A stretch of 64,000 nt of DNA from positions 1 to 64,000 of the forward strand of contig NZ_BAABJQ010000029.1 in NCBI RefSeq assembly GCF_039543385.1, given 5' to 3'. Source of the DNA: Rugosimonospora acidiphila. Its GTDB lineage: Bacteria; Actinomycetota; Actinomycetes; Mycobacteriales; Micromonosporaceae. The position numbers and the translations under genes were made by a program. Under the pieces are notes generated by a model that searched no databases, was not told where the DNA came from, and worked only from the letters and a program-made list of their open reading frames with translations. Shown in pieces: positions 35,421 through 44,634 of the stretch (the first letter of the stretch is position 1; every line of letters begins with the position of its first letter).

Positions 35421-35793
35421 GAGCGCCGCGCGGTACCGAAAAGCGTCTGGCGCCGGACAATGGTTGGACGGTCTGGGACCTGAGTTGATCGGGCTATCTC
35501 AAGGGCACCGCACCGGCGCGCTGACCAGGATTCGCGGTGGGATTGGGTTTGCCGCTAATGCCATCCGCTTGCGCGCCAAGGCATTGTGCCGGCGCGTCGT
35601 GACGGCCGGCGCCAAGCGCGCATCAGCGGTGTACTACGCTTTTTCGGCGGCAGTTGATACCGCAACAATCGTCGGAGTAGTTTGGCCGCGAGTGCGCGGG
35701 CGTACCCACCTCACCGTGGCGCGCGCCCGCCCGAAAGCCAAACACTCCGCCGCAGCGCGCGCCCCAAGCGCCCAGGACCCGAAGGCAGCAACC

Positions 35794-36675
35794 GTGACCT
35801 CGTACACCATCACCATCACACCGGACGACAACAGCGCGACATCCACGACACTGCGGCTGGACACCGCCGGAGGCAACGTCACGCTGACCGATCTGCACCT
35901 GCACGCCGGCAACGGACTGGCCACCGGCGCACTGCCCGCCATCGACTACAGCCTGCTGCTGGAGGCCATCACCCCCAGCGCGCCGACGCCCATCATCACC
36001 GCCTCCGCGCCCGCCGCCGAGATCGAGGCCACGCCGGCAGCGGCGCCGGTCGAGGCGATCGCCGCGGCGCCGGCGGACGCACCGGCGCCGGCAAGGGCCT
36101 CGACCCCGGCGAAGAGCACGGCAGGGTCGAAGGCCGCGGCGAAGAGCACCACCGCGTCGAAGAGCGCCGGGTCGAAGGCGACAGCCACCAAGACTGCCAC
36201 GAAGGCGACGCGCACGGCGAAGTCCGCCGCCTCCAGCGCGTCCGCGACCGCGCCGGCGAAGACGACCACGGCGACCGCGCCGGCGAAGACCGCCACGGCG
36301 ACCGTGTCGGCGAAGTCGACCGCGGCGAGCACGCGGCGGGCGAGCAAGAAGGCAGCGGCGGCGGAGGCCGAGCCCACGGTCGCCAAGTCCCGCAGCCGCC
36401 GCGCCGGCGCCTCGGCGCGCACGAGCGCGCAGTCGGGCACCGGGGCCACCATGGCCAAGAAGACCGCGAAGGCCGCGCCGGCGAAGAAGGCCACCACCAC
36501 CCAGTCGGCCGCGGAGCGGGCCTACCGCCGCATGCCCGACGACTTCGCCACCGTCTTCGAGCAGGCGGGCAGCGCCGCGGGCGTGGCCGACCACTACGGC
36601 GTGCCCCGGCACACCGCGCACGGCTGGATCCGCCGGCTGGGCAAGCAGGACTCGACCGCTACCACCACCCGCTAA
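35794..36675 (+). CDS. Histone H1-like protein with C-terminal helix-turn-helix
   Basis: A 293-aa protein in three parts. Residues 1-60 are a small beta module (VTSYTITITPDDNSATSTTLRLDTAGGNVTLTDLHLH). Residues 75-240 are Ala/Lys/Thr-rich (KSTAGSKAAAKSTTASK-like), comparable with histone H1 tails and HupB tails. The C-terminus has an HTH-like segment (DDFATVFEQAGSAAGVADHYGVPRHTAHGWIRRLG). It is likely a nucleoid-associated DNA-binding protein. GTG at 35794 is chosen because upstream codons run into unrelated sequence and pseudogene. A strong terminator follows. Confidence 0.75.
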   Translation: MTSYTITITPDDNSATSTTLRLDTAGGNVTLTDLHLHAGNGLATGALPAIDYSLLLEAITPSAPTPIITASAPAAEIEATPAAAPVEAIAAAPADAPAPARASTPAKSTAGSKAAAKSTTASKSAGSKATATKTATKATRTAKSAASSASATAPAKTTTATAPAKTATATVSAKSTAASTRRASKKAAAAEAEPTVAKSRSRRAGASARTSAQSGTGATMAKKTAKAAPAKKATTTQSAAERAYRRMPDDFATVFEQAGSAAGVADHYGVPRHTAHGWIRRLGKQDSTATTTR

Positions 36676-36693
36676 ACCGAGTCTCGGCTCGCT

Positions 36694-36734
36694 GGCGGGG
36701 GCGCCACCGCGACTATCGCGGTGGCGCCCCCGCC
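36694..36734 (+). terminator. Perfect 19-bp hairpin after the H1-like gene
   Basis: The arms (36694-36712 and 36716-36734) begin GGCGGGGGCGCCACCGC and are fully complementary around a 3-nt loop CTA. It lies 18 nt past the stop and is the strongest terminator-like hairpin in the window. Confidence 0.85.
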
Positions 36735-36835
36735 GTATCCGGCCGCCCCTCGCGCGCGGGAGCGGCGGTGACGCGTTCGCGACCGGCCTCGACCTCGCGC
36801 GAGGGTGTAACGCGAAAGGACCGCCCGTCGCTGAT

Positions 36836-37687
36836 ATGAACACGATGCGTAAACGGCGGACCCACCGGCTCGACCGATTCAAGGCGGCCCAACGGCTCAG
36901 CCGGTCCGATGCGGACCGGCTGATCGACCGCGGCGCGCCCGACCCCGAGCACATGCCAGAACCCGGGCACGCGGGGCTTCGGCTGGTGCTGGAGGCGGCG
37001 GCGGCTCCCGCGCGGCCAGACGAACTGGCCGGTGAACGGGCCGCGGTCGGCGCCTTCGTGATGGCCCGCGACGCCGCGCGCACCGGGCGCCGCCTCCGTC
37101 GCCGGGGACGCGCGCTGCGCTCCACCGGCATGGTCGCGGTGAGGGTGGCCGCCGGGTTGGCGATCCTGATGACGGGCGGCACGGCGCTCGCGGCCGAGAC
37201 CGACCATCTGCCGGCGACGGCACAGCGCGGCGCCCACAATCTGCTCTACCCGCTGGGCGTGCCGGCCCCCGCCCCGACCATCGCGCCGCGACTGCCCACC
37301 CCGAGCCGGTCGAGCGGCGCCGGCCGGGTCCACCCACCGGCACCGAGCCGGTCGAGCGCCGCCCCGAGAGTCACCGAATCCACCGGGCCGTCCCCGATCG
37401 TCCTGTGCCTGAGATGGGAAGGCGCGCGCAGGGGAGCGCATCCGCACCCGAGCGCGCTGCCGGACGATGCGCTGAAGGCCCTGCGGGCGGCGGCCAAGGA
37501 CGCCGCGGACATCCCGTCGTTCTGCGCGCACATCCTGTCCCGAGCACCGCGGCACACCGTGCCGGCGATCCCGCCCGGCCACCACCCCGGCGGTCCCCCC
37601 GGCATGCCCGGCCCCTCCGCCGCGGCGACGCATCCCGGCGCACCCACCTGGACGCACGGGCACCCCTCGTCACCCCCACATCGCTAG
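36836..37687 (+). CDS. Single-pass membrane protein of unknown function
   Basis: A 283-aa protein. The N-terminus is helical and charged (THRLDRFKAAQRLSRSDADRLIDRG), then one membrane helix at about residues 98-120 (MVAVRVAAGLAILMTGGTALAAE), then a Pro/Ser-rich exterior part with two cysteines and a His/Pro/Gly tail. The topology recalls membrane-anchored anti-sigma or sensor proteins, but no zinc motif or sigma gene is adjacent. I do not recognise a family. Confidence 0.6.
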   Translation: MNTMRKRRTHRLDRFKAAQRLSRSDADRLIDRGAPDPEHMPEPGHAGLRLVLEAAAAPARPDELAGERAAVGAFVMARDAARTGRRLRRRGRALRSTGMVAVRVAAGLAILMTGGTALAAETDHLPATAQRGAHNLLYPLGVPAPAPTIAPRLPTPSRSSGAGRVHPPAPSRSSAAPRVTESTGPSPIVLCLRWEGARRGAHPHPSALPDDALKALRAAAKDAADIPSFCAHILSRAPRHTVPAIPPGHHPGGPPGMPGPSAAATHPGAPTWTHGHPSSPPHR

Positions 37688-37789
37688 ACCGTCGTCCGAG
37701 AACCGTCGGCGCGAGGGCGCGGGAACGGTCGGTGCGAGGGGCGGGAGGGCGTTGGCGCGAGCGGCCGTACCGGAACCGCCGCGAACGCG

Positions 37790-38953
37790 TCAGTCGGGCA
37801 GGGCCGGGGCGGACGCGGGCGAGACCGGCAGGTGCAAAGTGAACGCCGCCCCGCCGTCCGGCGAATTGGCCGCCTCGATGCTGCCCTCGTGCAGCCGCGC
37901 GTTCTCCCAGGCGATGGCCAGCCCGAGACCGCTACCCTCCGACCGGGTACGCGCTGTGTCGGCCTTGTAGAACCGGTCGAAGACGTGCGGCAGGACCTCC
38001 GCCGGCATCCCCGGGCCACGGTCGCTGACCCGCACCGACACCCAGCCGCGCCCGGCCCACCGGTGCGCCCAGGCCCGGATGGTGACCGGTGGCGCGCCAT
38101 GCCGCAGGGCGTTGCCGACCAGGTTCGCGATGATGACGTCGAGCCGCCGCGGATCCACCTGTACCCGCAGGTCGGGTAGGGGCTCCACGACCACCTGCTG
38201 GGTCCAGCCGCGTACCCGCAGGCAGTTGCGTACCGCCTCGGCCAGGTGTACCGCGTCGACGGACAGGGCGGCCGAGCCCGCGTCGAAGCGGGAGATTTCG
38301 ATCAGGTCCGCGACCAGCCGGTTGAGGTTGCTCGTCTCCCGGCTGATCAGCCGGGCCGCCGCCGCGGCGTCGCCGTCGAACCGGTCGGCCTGCTCGTCGA
38401 GCAGGTCGGTGACGGCCACCATCGCGGCCAGCGGGGTACGCAGCTCGTGCGACACGTCGCTGGCGAAGCGCTGCGCCATCGTGTGCATCCGGTGCAGCTC
38501 CGCCACCTTGGTCTGCAGGGCGCTGGCCATCTCGTTGAACGTGTACACCAGCTCGGTCATCTCGTCCTGCCCGGTGCTGGTCAGCCGGATCCGCAGGTCG
38601 CCGGCCGCCAGCCTGCTGGCCACGCCGGCCAGCTTCCGCACCGGCCGCAGCACCCGCCTGGTCGCGAACTGGGCGAGCAGCACCATCAGCAGCAGCAGGC
38701 CGAGTGAGATGCCGATCACGATGTACGCGATCTGCCGGCTGGTCGGATCGTTGGGCAGCAGGCCGTAGAACATCTCCGAGGTGCTTTCCAGCCTGTCATT
38801 GCGGTACAGGTAGGCCAGCACGATGTACATCAGGACGACCGTCGCCACGCTGGTGAGCAGCGCGACCGAGATGAACCCGAGGATCAGCCGACCGCGCATG
38901 CCGCGCAGGCCCGGCCGGCGCGGGATGTGCCGTCGGTTGAGTGGCTGGCTCAC
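37790..38953 (-). CDS. Sensor histidine kinase, CseC/AfsQ2-like
   Basis: A 387-aa kinase. It has an N-terminal membrane helix (GRLILGFISVALLTSVATVVLMYIVL), a short exterior loop of about 30 residues, a second helix, HAMP, HisKA with ASDVSHELRTPLAAM (His169) and HATPase_c with NLVGNALRHGAPP and GSGLGLAIAW. The tiny sensor loop suggests membrane or envelope-stress sensing. The GTG start overlaps the regulator stop by 4 nt. It belongs to a minus-strand operon headed by a VanX-type peptidase. Confidence 0.92.
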   Translation of the reverse strand: MSQPLNRRHIPRRPGLRGMRGRLILGFISVALLTSVATVVLMYIVLAYLYRNDRLESTSEMFYGLLPNDPTSRQIAYIVIGISLGLLLLMVLLAQFATRRVLRPVRKLAGVASRLAAGDLRIRLTSTGQDEMTELVYTFNEMASALQTKVAELHRMHTMAQRFASDVSHELRTPLAAMVAVTDLLDEQADRFDGDAAAAARLISRETSNLNRLVADLIEISRFDAGSAALSVDAVHLAEAVRNCLRVRGWTQQVVVEPLPDLRVQVDPRRLDVIIANLVGNALRHGAPPVTIRAWAHRWAGRGWVSVRVSDRGPGMPAEVLPHVFDRFYKADTARTRSEGSGLGLAIAWENARLHEGSIEAANSPDGGAAFTLHLPVSPASAPALPD

Positions 38954-39624
38954 ACCGGGCCGAACCGGTAGCCGAAGCCGCGCACGGTCTGCAGGTAGAC
39001 CGGGGCCGACGGGTCGTCCTCGATCTTGGCGCGCAGCCGCTGCACGCACGCGTCCACCAGCCGGGAGTCGCCGAGGTAGTCCTGCTCCCACACCAGCCGC
39101 AGCAGCTGGTCCCGGGCGAAGACCTGCTGCGGGGACTCCGCCAGCACCAGCAGCAGCCGCAGCTCGGTGGGGGTGAGCGCGAGCGGCCGGCCGGCCTTGG
39201 TGACGATCAGCCCGGTACGGTCGATCACGAGCTCCCGGTGGGTCTCCACGGCCGACGGCGCCCGGCCGATGCGGCGCAGCACGGCCCGGATCCGGGCGTC
39301 CAGCACCCGGGGCTGCACCGGCTTGACGACGTAGTCGTCCGCGCCCGCCTCCAGCCCGGCCACCACGTCGAAGTCGTCGCCACGCGCGGTCAGCATGATG
39401 ATCGAGACGTTGACGGCGGCGCGCAGCCGCCGGCACACCTCGAAGCCGTCCAGGTCCGGCAGCATCAGGTCGAGCACCACGGCGTCGGGCTGGCCCGCGC
39501 GCGCCAATTCCAGCCCCTGCCGCCCGGTCGACGCAGTGTCGACCTGGTGGCCCTGGTGGCGCAGCGCGATGCTCAGCCCCTCCCGGACGGCAGGGTCGTC
39601 TTCGATGAGAAGCAGTCGTGGCAC
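38950..39624 (-). CDS. OmpR-family response regulator, AfsQ1/CseB-like
   Basis: A 224-aa regulator. The receiver (VPRLLLIEDDPAVREGL, phospho-acceptor D52, TARGDDFDVVAGLEAGADDYVVKP) and winged helix (LTPTELRLLLVLAESPQQVFARDQLLRLVW) resemble AfsQ1 and CseB of Streptomyces, which answer cell-envelope or antibiotic stress. The GTG at 39624 gives the family N-terminus. It lies 67 bp after the dipeptidase and overlaps the kinase gene, so autoregulation together with vanX is plausible. Confidence 0.93.
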   Translation of the reverse strand: MPRLLLIEDDPAVREGLSIALRHQGHQVDTASTGRQGLELARAGQPDAVVLDLMLPDLDGFEVCRRLRAAVNVSIIMLTARGDDFDVVAGLEAGADDYVVKPVQPRVLDARIRAVLRRIGRAPSAVETHRELVIDRTGLIVTKAGRPLALTPTELRLLLVLAESPQQVFARDQLLRLVWEQDYLGDSRLVDACVQRLRAKIEDDPSAPVYLQTVRGFGYRFGPV

Positions 39625-39691
39625 GTCACCGATTATGCGTCGATCGGCAGGGGCCACACCCTCCCGGACATCGCGGCCCGAACCCATCGGA

Positions 39692-40342
39692 TCAGGACAG
39701 GTCAGTGACGACGGGGCCATACAGGGTGTTCGGCACCCCGCTGGAGAGGGCCCAGTAACGCTCACCGTACGACCAGTGCCACCACTCGGTCGGGTAGTTG
39801 ACCAGACCCACCTCGGTCAGCGCCTTCCACAGCATCGCCCGGTTGAGCCGGGCCGCCGCCGGGATGTTGCGGGCCGCGGTGTAACAGGCGTTCAGGCTCG
39901 CCTCGGGGCTGTCGTTCACACGGGTACCCATGTCCAGCTCGACGCGGTCCTCGGTGCACAGCGTCAGGTCCACCGCTCCCCCGGTGCCGTGCGGGGCCAG
40001 GTCGGGTGGGGCGACGAACTTGCTCGCCTCCACGTGCAGCCGCTGGGCGCCCCAGTCCTGGTACCGCTCGCGCAGCCCGTCCCGATACCCGAAGAAGTAC
40101 GACTCCTGCAGCCGGCGCGGCCGGTACCCCTCGACGACCAGCAGCCGCACCCCGGCGGGTAGCCGGCGCTGTGCCTCACTCAGCCGCTCGGCGACGGTGA
40201 GCCGCAGCCTGGCGAAGGCACCCTGCTCGTCGGAGAGCCGGTCGTCCAGCCACAGGTCGGCAACGTCGCGCAGGTCGACGAGCGGCTCGCCGTTGTCGGC
40301 GGTGCGGATGGCGGCAACCTGCGGATCGGACATCAGGATCAT
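39692..40342 (-). CDS. vanX: D-Ala-D-Ala dipeptidase, VanX type (peptidase M15D)
   Basis: A 216-aa zinc dipeptidase that hydrolyses D-Ala-D-Ala, lowering vancomycin-susceptible precursors or recycling wall dipeptide. Motifs: VVEGYRPRRLQESYF (transition-state Arg), the zinc site HGTGGAVD (H118, D125) and the final EWWHWSYGERYW with catalytic Glu and third ligand His. The ATG at 40342 has GAGGAG upstream. vanH and vanA are absent around it, so it is not a complete resistance cassette. Cotranscription with a two-component pair is suggested by the 67-bp gap. Confidence 0.88.
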   Translation of the reverse strand: MILMSDPQVAAIRTADNGEPLVDLRDVADLWLDDRLSDEQGAFARLRLTVAERLSEAQRRLPAGVRLLVVEGYRPRRLQESYFFGYRDGLRERYQDWGAQRLHVEASKFVAPPDLAPHGTGGAVDLTLCTEDRVELDMGTRVNDSPEASLNACYTAARNIPAAARLNRAMLWKALTEVGLVNYPTEWWHWSYGERYWALSSGVPNTLYGPVVTDLS

Positions 40343-40683
40343 GGACGGCTCCTCGACTATCGGACCGGCGCTCGTGGATTCGCGAACGCCGGGTGGCAGG
40401 CGCGGCGGGGGTTCGCGAACGCCGGTTGGCTGGCGTGGCGGGTTCGGGTGGGCGAGCCCGGCCACCGTCCGAGCGGCCGGGCCGGCGGTGCGCCCCGTGC
40501 CGCACCGCCAGACCTTCCGTCGACCCGCTGGTACGCGGACCGGCGGCCGCTGGGCGACGGGGCCGCTCGGCCGGCGACCTCGTCATGCCCACACCGTCGG
40601 GCCGGCGTTTGCCGATCCGGTCCGTGCTCTGTCACAGGCCTGTAACAGACCGGCGGCCCGTGGGCGGTCATCGCACCGATGGG
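40343..40683. other. Upstream region of vanX, no gene seen
   Basis: About 340 bases between vanX and the PAP2 gene stop. It contains the direct repeat TTCGCGAACGCCGG at about 40379 and 40414. It should hold the vanX promoter and the end of the PAP2 transcript. Confidence 0.5.
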
Positions 40684-41661
40684 TCACACGCGTGCGGCGC
40701 ACAGCACCCCGGCCACCACGCCCATCGACAGCGCGGTGAACTCGCCGACCAGTACGGTGGCGAAGAACTGCCCCGGCCCGATGGGCAGCACCACGGCGAC
40801 CGCACCCACCAGCAACGGCCCCACCACGGTCAGGAGAGCGGCCGCCGGCCAGGAGCGGCCCGGGGACTGGTCGCGTGCCCCCCGGTCGCGTGCCCCCCGG
40901 TCGCGTGCCCCGGCGAGCCCGCGCCTCCGGACCGGCAGGCCACCGCGCCAGCGGACCGGCACCGGCGGGTACGACCGGCCCGGCGCGGCGGGCCGCCACC
41001 GGACCAGTACCGCGGCGGCCAGGCAGCACAGCGCCGACGCCAGCGCCACGGCGCCCAGGGCGTCGCTGAGCCGGTGCCAGCCCGCGGCCATGGTGGCCGA
41101 CGCGATGACCGGCACGCCCGCCGTGCCCACGAAGGCGAGCCACCATCGGGCCCGGGCCGGCGACACGAGCATGAGCGCGAACATCAGGCCGGTGGCCCCG
41201 GCCACGTGGCCGCTGGGGAAGCTGTTGTGGGAGTAGCCGGGGAACTCGAAATCCGGCCGCGGCATGGCCAGCTTGAGGGCGTCCGCCCCGACCACCGAGC
41301 ACAGCAGGGCGCCGACCCCCGCCACACCGGCCCACGTCCGCCCCCGCGCCGCCCCGACGACCAGCACCAACAGCAGCAGCAGGGCCAGCACGACCGGGTT
41401 ACCGGCCAGCGACAGCAGGGTCCGGGCGGCCGCGAACGTGCCGGCCGCCCGCGAGGTGAGTTGGTCGTCGGCCCACTGGCCGCCGGACGTCCACACGAAC
41501 GCCACGGCCGTGAGCCCGAGGACCAGCAGGTACCCGGCCGCCACGCCGAGCAGCCGACCGGGGCGACCCCGGACTGGCACCGGCCGCCCGTACAGCGGGC
41601 CCGACGATGGCCGGGGCTCGTTGGCGGTACGAGTGGCGATCAGCGTCGGCATCGATGACAT
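40684..41661 (-). CDS. PAP2-family phosphatase, membrane-bound
   Basis: A 325-aa membrane phosphatase, probably on lipid or prenyl phosphates. It has six or more hydrophobic segments, the C1 motif KLAMPRP, the C2 motif PSGH in NSFPSGHVAGATG, and C3 as MAAGWHRLSD. The usual Arg of C3 (SRxxxxxH) is not in place, a variant seen in actinobacterial members with GWHRxSD. A cytoplasmic Arg-rich loop has DRGA repeats from a 15-bp DNA repeat around 40868-40915. It could act in undecaprenyl-phosphate recycling. Confidence 0.85.
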   Translation of the reverse strand: MSSMPTLIATRTANEPRPSSGPLYGRPVPVRGRPGRLLGVAAGYLLVLGLTAVAFVWTSGGQWADDQLTSRAAGTFAAARTLLSLAGNPVVLALLLLLVLVVGAARGRTWAGVAGVGALLCSVVGADALKLAMPRPDFEFPGYSHNSFPSGHVAGATGLMFALMLVSPARARWWLAFVGTAGVPVIASATMAAGWHRLSDALGAVALASALCCLAAAVLVRWRPAAPGRSYPPVPVRWRGGLPVRRRGLAGARDRGARDRGARDQSPGRSWPAAALLTVVGPLLVGAVAVVLPIGPGQFFATVLVGEFTALSMGVVAGVLCAARV

Positions 41662-41886
41662 ACGCCGATGCTCGGCCGGGCCGGTACCGCCGCCGTCCCC
41701 GTCAGGTCATGGTTGTGTCACAGCCTGCGAGTCGGCCGCCGTCCGTGACGGTGCGCACGGCGCCGCCGGGTCAGGGTTTGCGGCCAACACCCACCAATTC
41801 GCTCCCGAGCGGGGATTGTCGGCTCTCCAGGGGCTTGAAGGTCAAATTCGGGTGGCGACGGGCGGGCGGGCCCCTACGATGCAGGC

Positions 41887-42726
41887 ATGATCGCCAATGG
41901 CACCGAGACCGCCGCCAACCAGGCGAACTGGGATGAGCGAGTGCCCGCTCATCTCGCCGCGTACCGCACCGAGGACTTCATCGCGGACCCCGGCCGGGTC
42001 AGCGACGTCGTGCGGGACGACCTCGCACTCCTCGCCCCCCACCTGCCCGGACGCTCGCCGGCCGGGCTGACGCTGCTGCACCTGCAGTGCCACCTCGGGC
42101 TCGACACCTTGTCCTGGGCCAGGCTCGGCGCGACCGTCACCGGCGTCGACTTCTCGCCGGCCGCCATCGCCGCTGCCCGGGACATCGCCGCCCGGGCCGG
42201 CCTGCCCGCGACGTTCGCCTGCGCCGAGGTCGACCGGGCACGCTCCGCCTGCCCGGGTGAGTTCGACCTCGTGTACACCGGCATCGGCGCCCTGTGTTGG
42301 CTGGCCGACCTCGATTCGTGGGCGCGGGCCATCGCCGGCCTGCTCGCCCCGGGTGGCACGTTCTATGTGCGCGACGCCCATCCCGTACTCACCGCGCTGG
42401 ATCAGGGTCGCGCCGATGGCGCACTGGTACTCACCGGACCGTACTTCCCGGGCGACCCCCTGCGGTACGACGCCGGAGCCAGCTACGCCGACCCCGCGAT
42501 CCGGTTGACGAACACCACGACGTACGAGTGGCAGCACTCGCTTTCCGAGATCGTCCAGGCGCTCCTGGACGCCGGCCTCACCCTGACCTCCCTGGCCGAG
42601 CACCGGTCCATTCCGTGGCGCGCACTTCCTCAGCTCGTCTCCAGCGGGCACGGGTGGGTGATGCCGGACGGTGGCGACCGAGTCCCCCTGACGTTCTCCC
42701 TCACCGCCACCAAGCCCGCGCCTTAG
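41887..42726 (+). CDS. Class I SAM-dependent methyltransferase
   Basis: A 279-aa methyltransferase. SAM-binding motif I is LLHLQCHLGLDTLSWARLG, followed by the acidic ribose-binding residue in VTGVDFSP, and later motifs FDLVYTGIGALCWL and LLAPGGTFYVRD. The fold matches Methyltransf_11/25 proteins; the substrate is unknown. TACGAT lies exactly 6 nt before the ATG, indicating a leaderless transcript. It converges on the response regulator gene, ending 15 bp from it. Confidence 0.87.
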   Translation: MIANGTETAANQANWDERVPAHLAAYRTEDFIADPGRVSDVVRDDLALLAPHLPGRSPAGLTLLHLQCHLGLDTLSWARLGATVTGVDFSPAAIAAARDIAARAGLPATFACAEVDRARSACPGEFDLVYTGIGALCWLADLDSWARAIAGLLAPGGTFYVRDAHPVLTALDQGRADGALVLTGPYFPGDPLRYDAGASYADPAIRLTNTTTYEWQHSLSEIVQALLDAGLTLTSLAEHRSIPWRALPQLVSSGHGWVMPDGGDRVPLTFSLTATKPAP

Positions 42727-42741
42727 GTTGCCGGCGACCGC

Positions 42742-43386
42742 CTACCCGTTGAGGTAGGCCAGCACGGCCCGGACCCGCCGGTGAGCGTCGTCCGACGGCG
42801 CCAGCGCGAGCTTGGCGAAGATGTTGCCGATGTGCTTCTCCACCGACACCGGTGCGAGCACGAGCACCGCGCAGATGGCCGAGTTGGACAGCCCCTGCGC
42901 CATCAGGGCGAGCACCTCTCGCTCGCGCGGGGTGAGCGCCTCGATGCCCTGCCGGCCGCCGGTCCGGGCGAACAGCTGCCGCACCACCTCGGGGTCCATG
43001 GCCGTGCCGCCGGCCGCGACGCGCTCCACCGCGTCGAGGAAGTCGTCGAGCGCGGTGACCCGGTCCTTGAGCAGGTAGCCGACCCCGCCGCGCCCGTCGG
43101 CCAGCAGGTCCGCGGCGTACGCCCGCTCGACGTACTGCGACACGATGAGCACGTGGGCGTCCGGGTCGGCGGATCGGATCCGCAGCGCCGCCCGCAGCCC
43201 CTCATCGCGAAAGCCGGGCGGCAGTCGCACGTCGATGATCGACAGGTCGGGCCGGTGCTCCTCGACGGCGGCGACCAGGGCGTCGGCCGTGTCGACCGCC
43301 GCGACCACGGTGTGCCCGGTCTCGGTCAGCAGCCGCACCATTCCCTCGCGCAGCAGTAGCAGGTCTTCGGCGATCACGATGCGCAT
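42742..43386 (-). CDS. NarL/LuxR-family response regulator
   Basis: A 214-aa regulator with receiver D52 (LSIIDVRLP) and C-terminal LuxR HTH (LTPREREVLALMAQGLSNSAICAVL, SVEKHIGNIFAKL). Its start overlaps the end of the kinase gene by 13 nt. It is the last gene of an ABC ATPase-permease-kinase-regulator operon and probably controls that transporter. Confidence 0.93.
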   Translation of the reverse strand: MRIVIAEDLLLLREGMVRLLTETGHTVVAAVDTADALVAAVEEHRPDLSIIDVRLPPGFRDEGLRAALRIRSADPDAHVLIVSQYVERAYAADLLADGRGGVGYLLKDRVTALDDFLDAVERVAAGGTAMDPEVVRQLFARTGGRQGIEALTPREREVLALMAQGLSNSAICAVLVLAPVSVEKHIGNIFAKLALAPSDDAHRRVRAVLAYLNG

Positions 43387-44627
43387 GGCAGCTCCGCTCG
43401 CAGGATGGTCGGCCCACCGGCCGGGCTGGTCAGGGTGAGGGCGCCGTCGAGCGCCTCGACCCGGCGGCGCAGCCCGTCGAGCCCGGCGCCGGCCGGGTCG
43501 GCACCGCCCCTGCCGTTGTCATGGACCTCGACCCGCACGAGATCCCCGACGCGCGCGACGTCGATCGTGCCGGCCGTCGCCGCCGCGTGCTTGGCGGCGT
43601 TGGTGAGCCCCTCGGCAACCACGAAGTAGGCCGCCGACTCCACGGCCGCGGGGTACCGGGCGTCCCGGTCGCCGCGAAGCTGCACCGGAAACGGACTGTC
43701 CCCGGCGAGCGCGGCCAGCGAGGCGTGCAGGCCCCGGTCGGTGAGGATCGGCGGGTGGATGCCGCGCACCAACCGGCGGAGTTCGCCGAGGGCATCGTCG
43801 AGCTGGCGGCGGGCCAGGTCTACGTCGGGCGCGGCGTCGCTGTCCGCGCGCAGCTTGCGGGCGGCCAGCGCGAGGGTCATGCCGGCCGCGACGATCCGGG
43901 CCTGGGCGCCGTCGTGCAGGTCCCGCTCGATGCGACGAAGCTCGGCGGCCTGCGCGTCCACCACCCGGCGGCGGGTCTCGGCGAGGCGAGTCGCCTCGTC
44001 GACCAGCCGCCGGTGCTCCCCCGGGGCGAGCAGCGCCGAGGCGAGGCGGGCGGCCGCGGCGCCGAGGATACGCACGATCCAGATCACCACCGGCAACAGT
44101 GCCAAGCCGATCACGGTGGACCCGAACCGCCCCGGCATCGTGGTCAGCAGCGGCCGCATCGGGAACGGCGCGTGCGGGTTCGGCACCGCCCACGCCCAGG
44201 CCGGCGCGGCCACCGTGGCGAGGCCGACCACGGCGACGACCAGCCCGGCCACGCCGGTGATCAGGCCGACCGGGAGGAGCAGGACCAGCCAGGCGAGGTC
44301 ACGCCAGGTGGCTGGCTGCCCGGCGACCGCGCCGACCCGCTTGCGGACTCGGTCACCGCTGACCGGCACGTACGGCGCGGCGATCGGGGCACCGAGTACC
44401 CAGCCGGCACGTCGCCGCTCAACACCGGCGAAGCGACGGGTCACCCAGGCGACCCCGAGAAACACGTGCCCGCCCAGGTGAGTGACCGACGTCAGGACGA
44501 CCGCGAGGGTGGCCGCCACGCTCCAGACGAAGCCGAGCACCCCCGCGAACAGGCCCGTCGCCACATAGGCGAGGGCCCGTCCGGCCTTCGTGATCATGTA
44601 CCGCATCGCCGCCGAGCGTAGCCGCAT
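43374..44627 (-). CDS. Sensor histidine kinase (NarX/DesK type) with multi-pass sensor domain
   Basis: A 417-aa kinase. Four to five membrane segments in residues 1-200 form a putative sensor domain (LAYVATGLFAGVLGFVWSVAATLAVVL, DLAWLVLLLPVGLITGVAGLVVAVVGL). The HisKA_3 motif ERDLHDGAQARIVAAGM and HATPase motifs EGLTNAAKHA and DNGRGGADPAGAGLDGLRRRVEAL follow. The start is ATG 44627, 7 nt after the permease stop; ATG 44606 is an alternative. It overlaps the regulator gene, its cognate partner. Confidence 0.92.
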   Translation of the reverse strand: MRLRSAAMRYMITKAGRALAYVATGLFAGVLGFVWSVAATLAVVLTSVTHLGGHVFLGVAWVTRRFAGVERRRAGWVLGAPIAAPYVPVSGDRVRKRVGAVAGQPATWRDLAWLVLLLPVGLITGVAGLVVAVVGLATVAAPAWAWAVPNPHAPFPMRPLLTTMPGRFGSTVIGLALLPVVIWIVRILGAAAARLASALLAPGEHRRLVDEATRLAETRRRVVDAQAAELRRIERDLHDGAQARIVAAGMTLALAARKLRADSDAAPDVDLARRQLDDALGELRRLVRGIHPPILTDRGLHASLAALAGDSPFPVQLRGDRDARYPAAVESAAYFVVAEGLTNAAKHAAATAGTIDVARVGDLVRVEVHDNGRGGADPAGAGLDGLRRRVEALDGALTLTSPAGGPTILRAELPCAS

Positions 44628-44634
44628 TGTCCGG

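Noticed and set aside
35419..35793. A 125-codon N-terminal extension of the H1-like protein
   Set aside because: Its first codons come from the transpeptidase remnant and the rest has no domain; the GTG at 35794 begins a sensible beta module.
39692..40342. A vancomycin-resistance cassette around vanX
   Set aside because: No vanH or vanA ligase gene is adjacent, and the two-component pair is closer to AfsQ/Cse than demonstrably VanRS; only a lone dipeptidase is supported.
40860..40920. The 15-bp repeat in the PAP2 gene as a mobile or regulatory repeat
   Set aside because: It is in frame and only lengthens a cytoplasmic Arg-rich loop (DRGA), so it is treated as a coding microsatellite.
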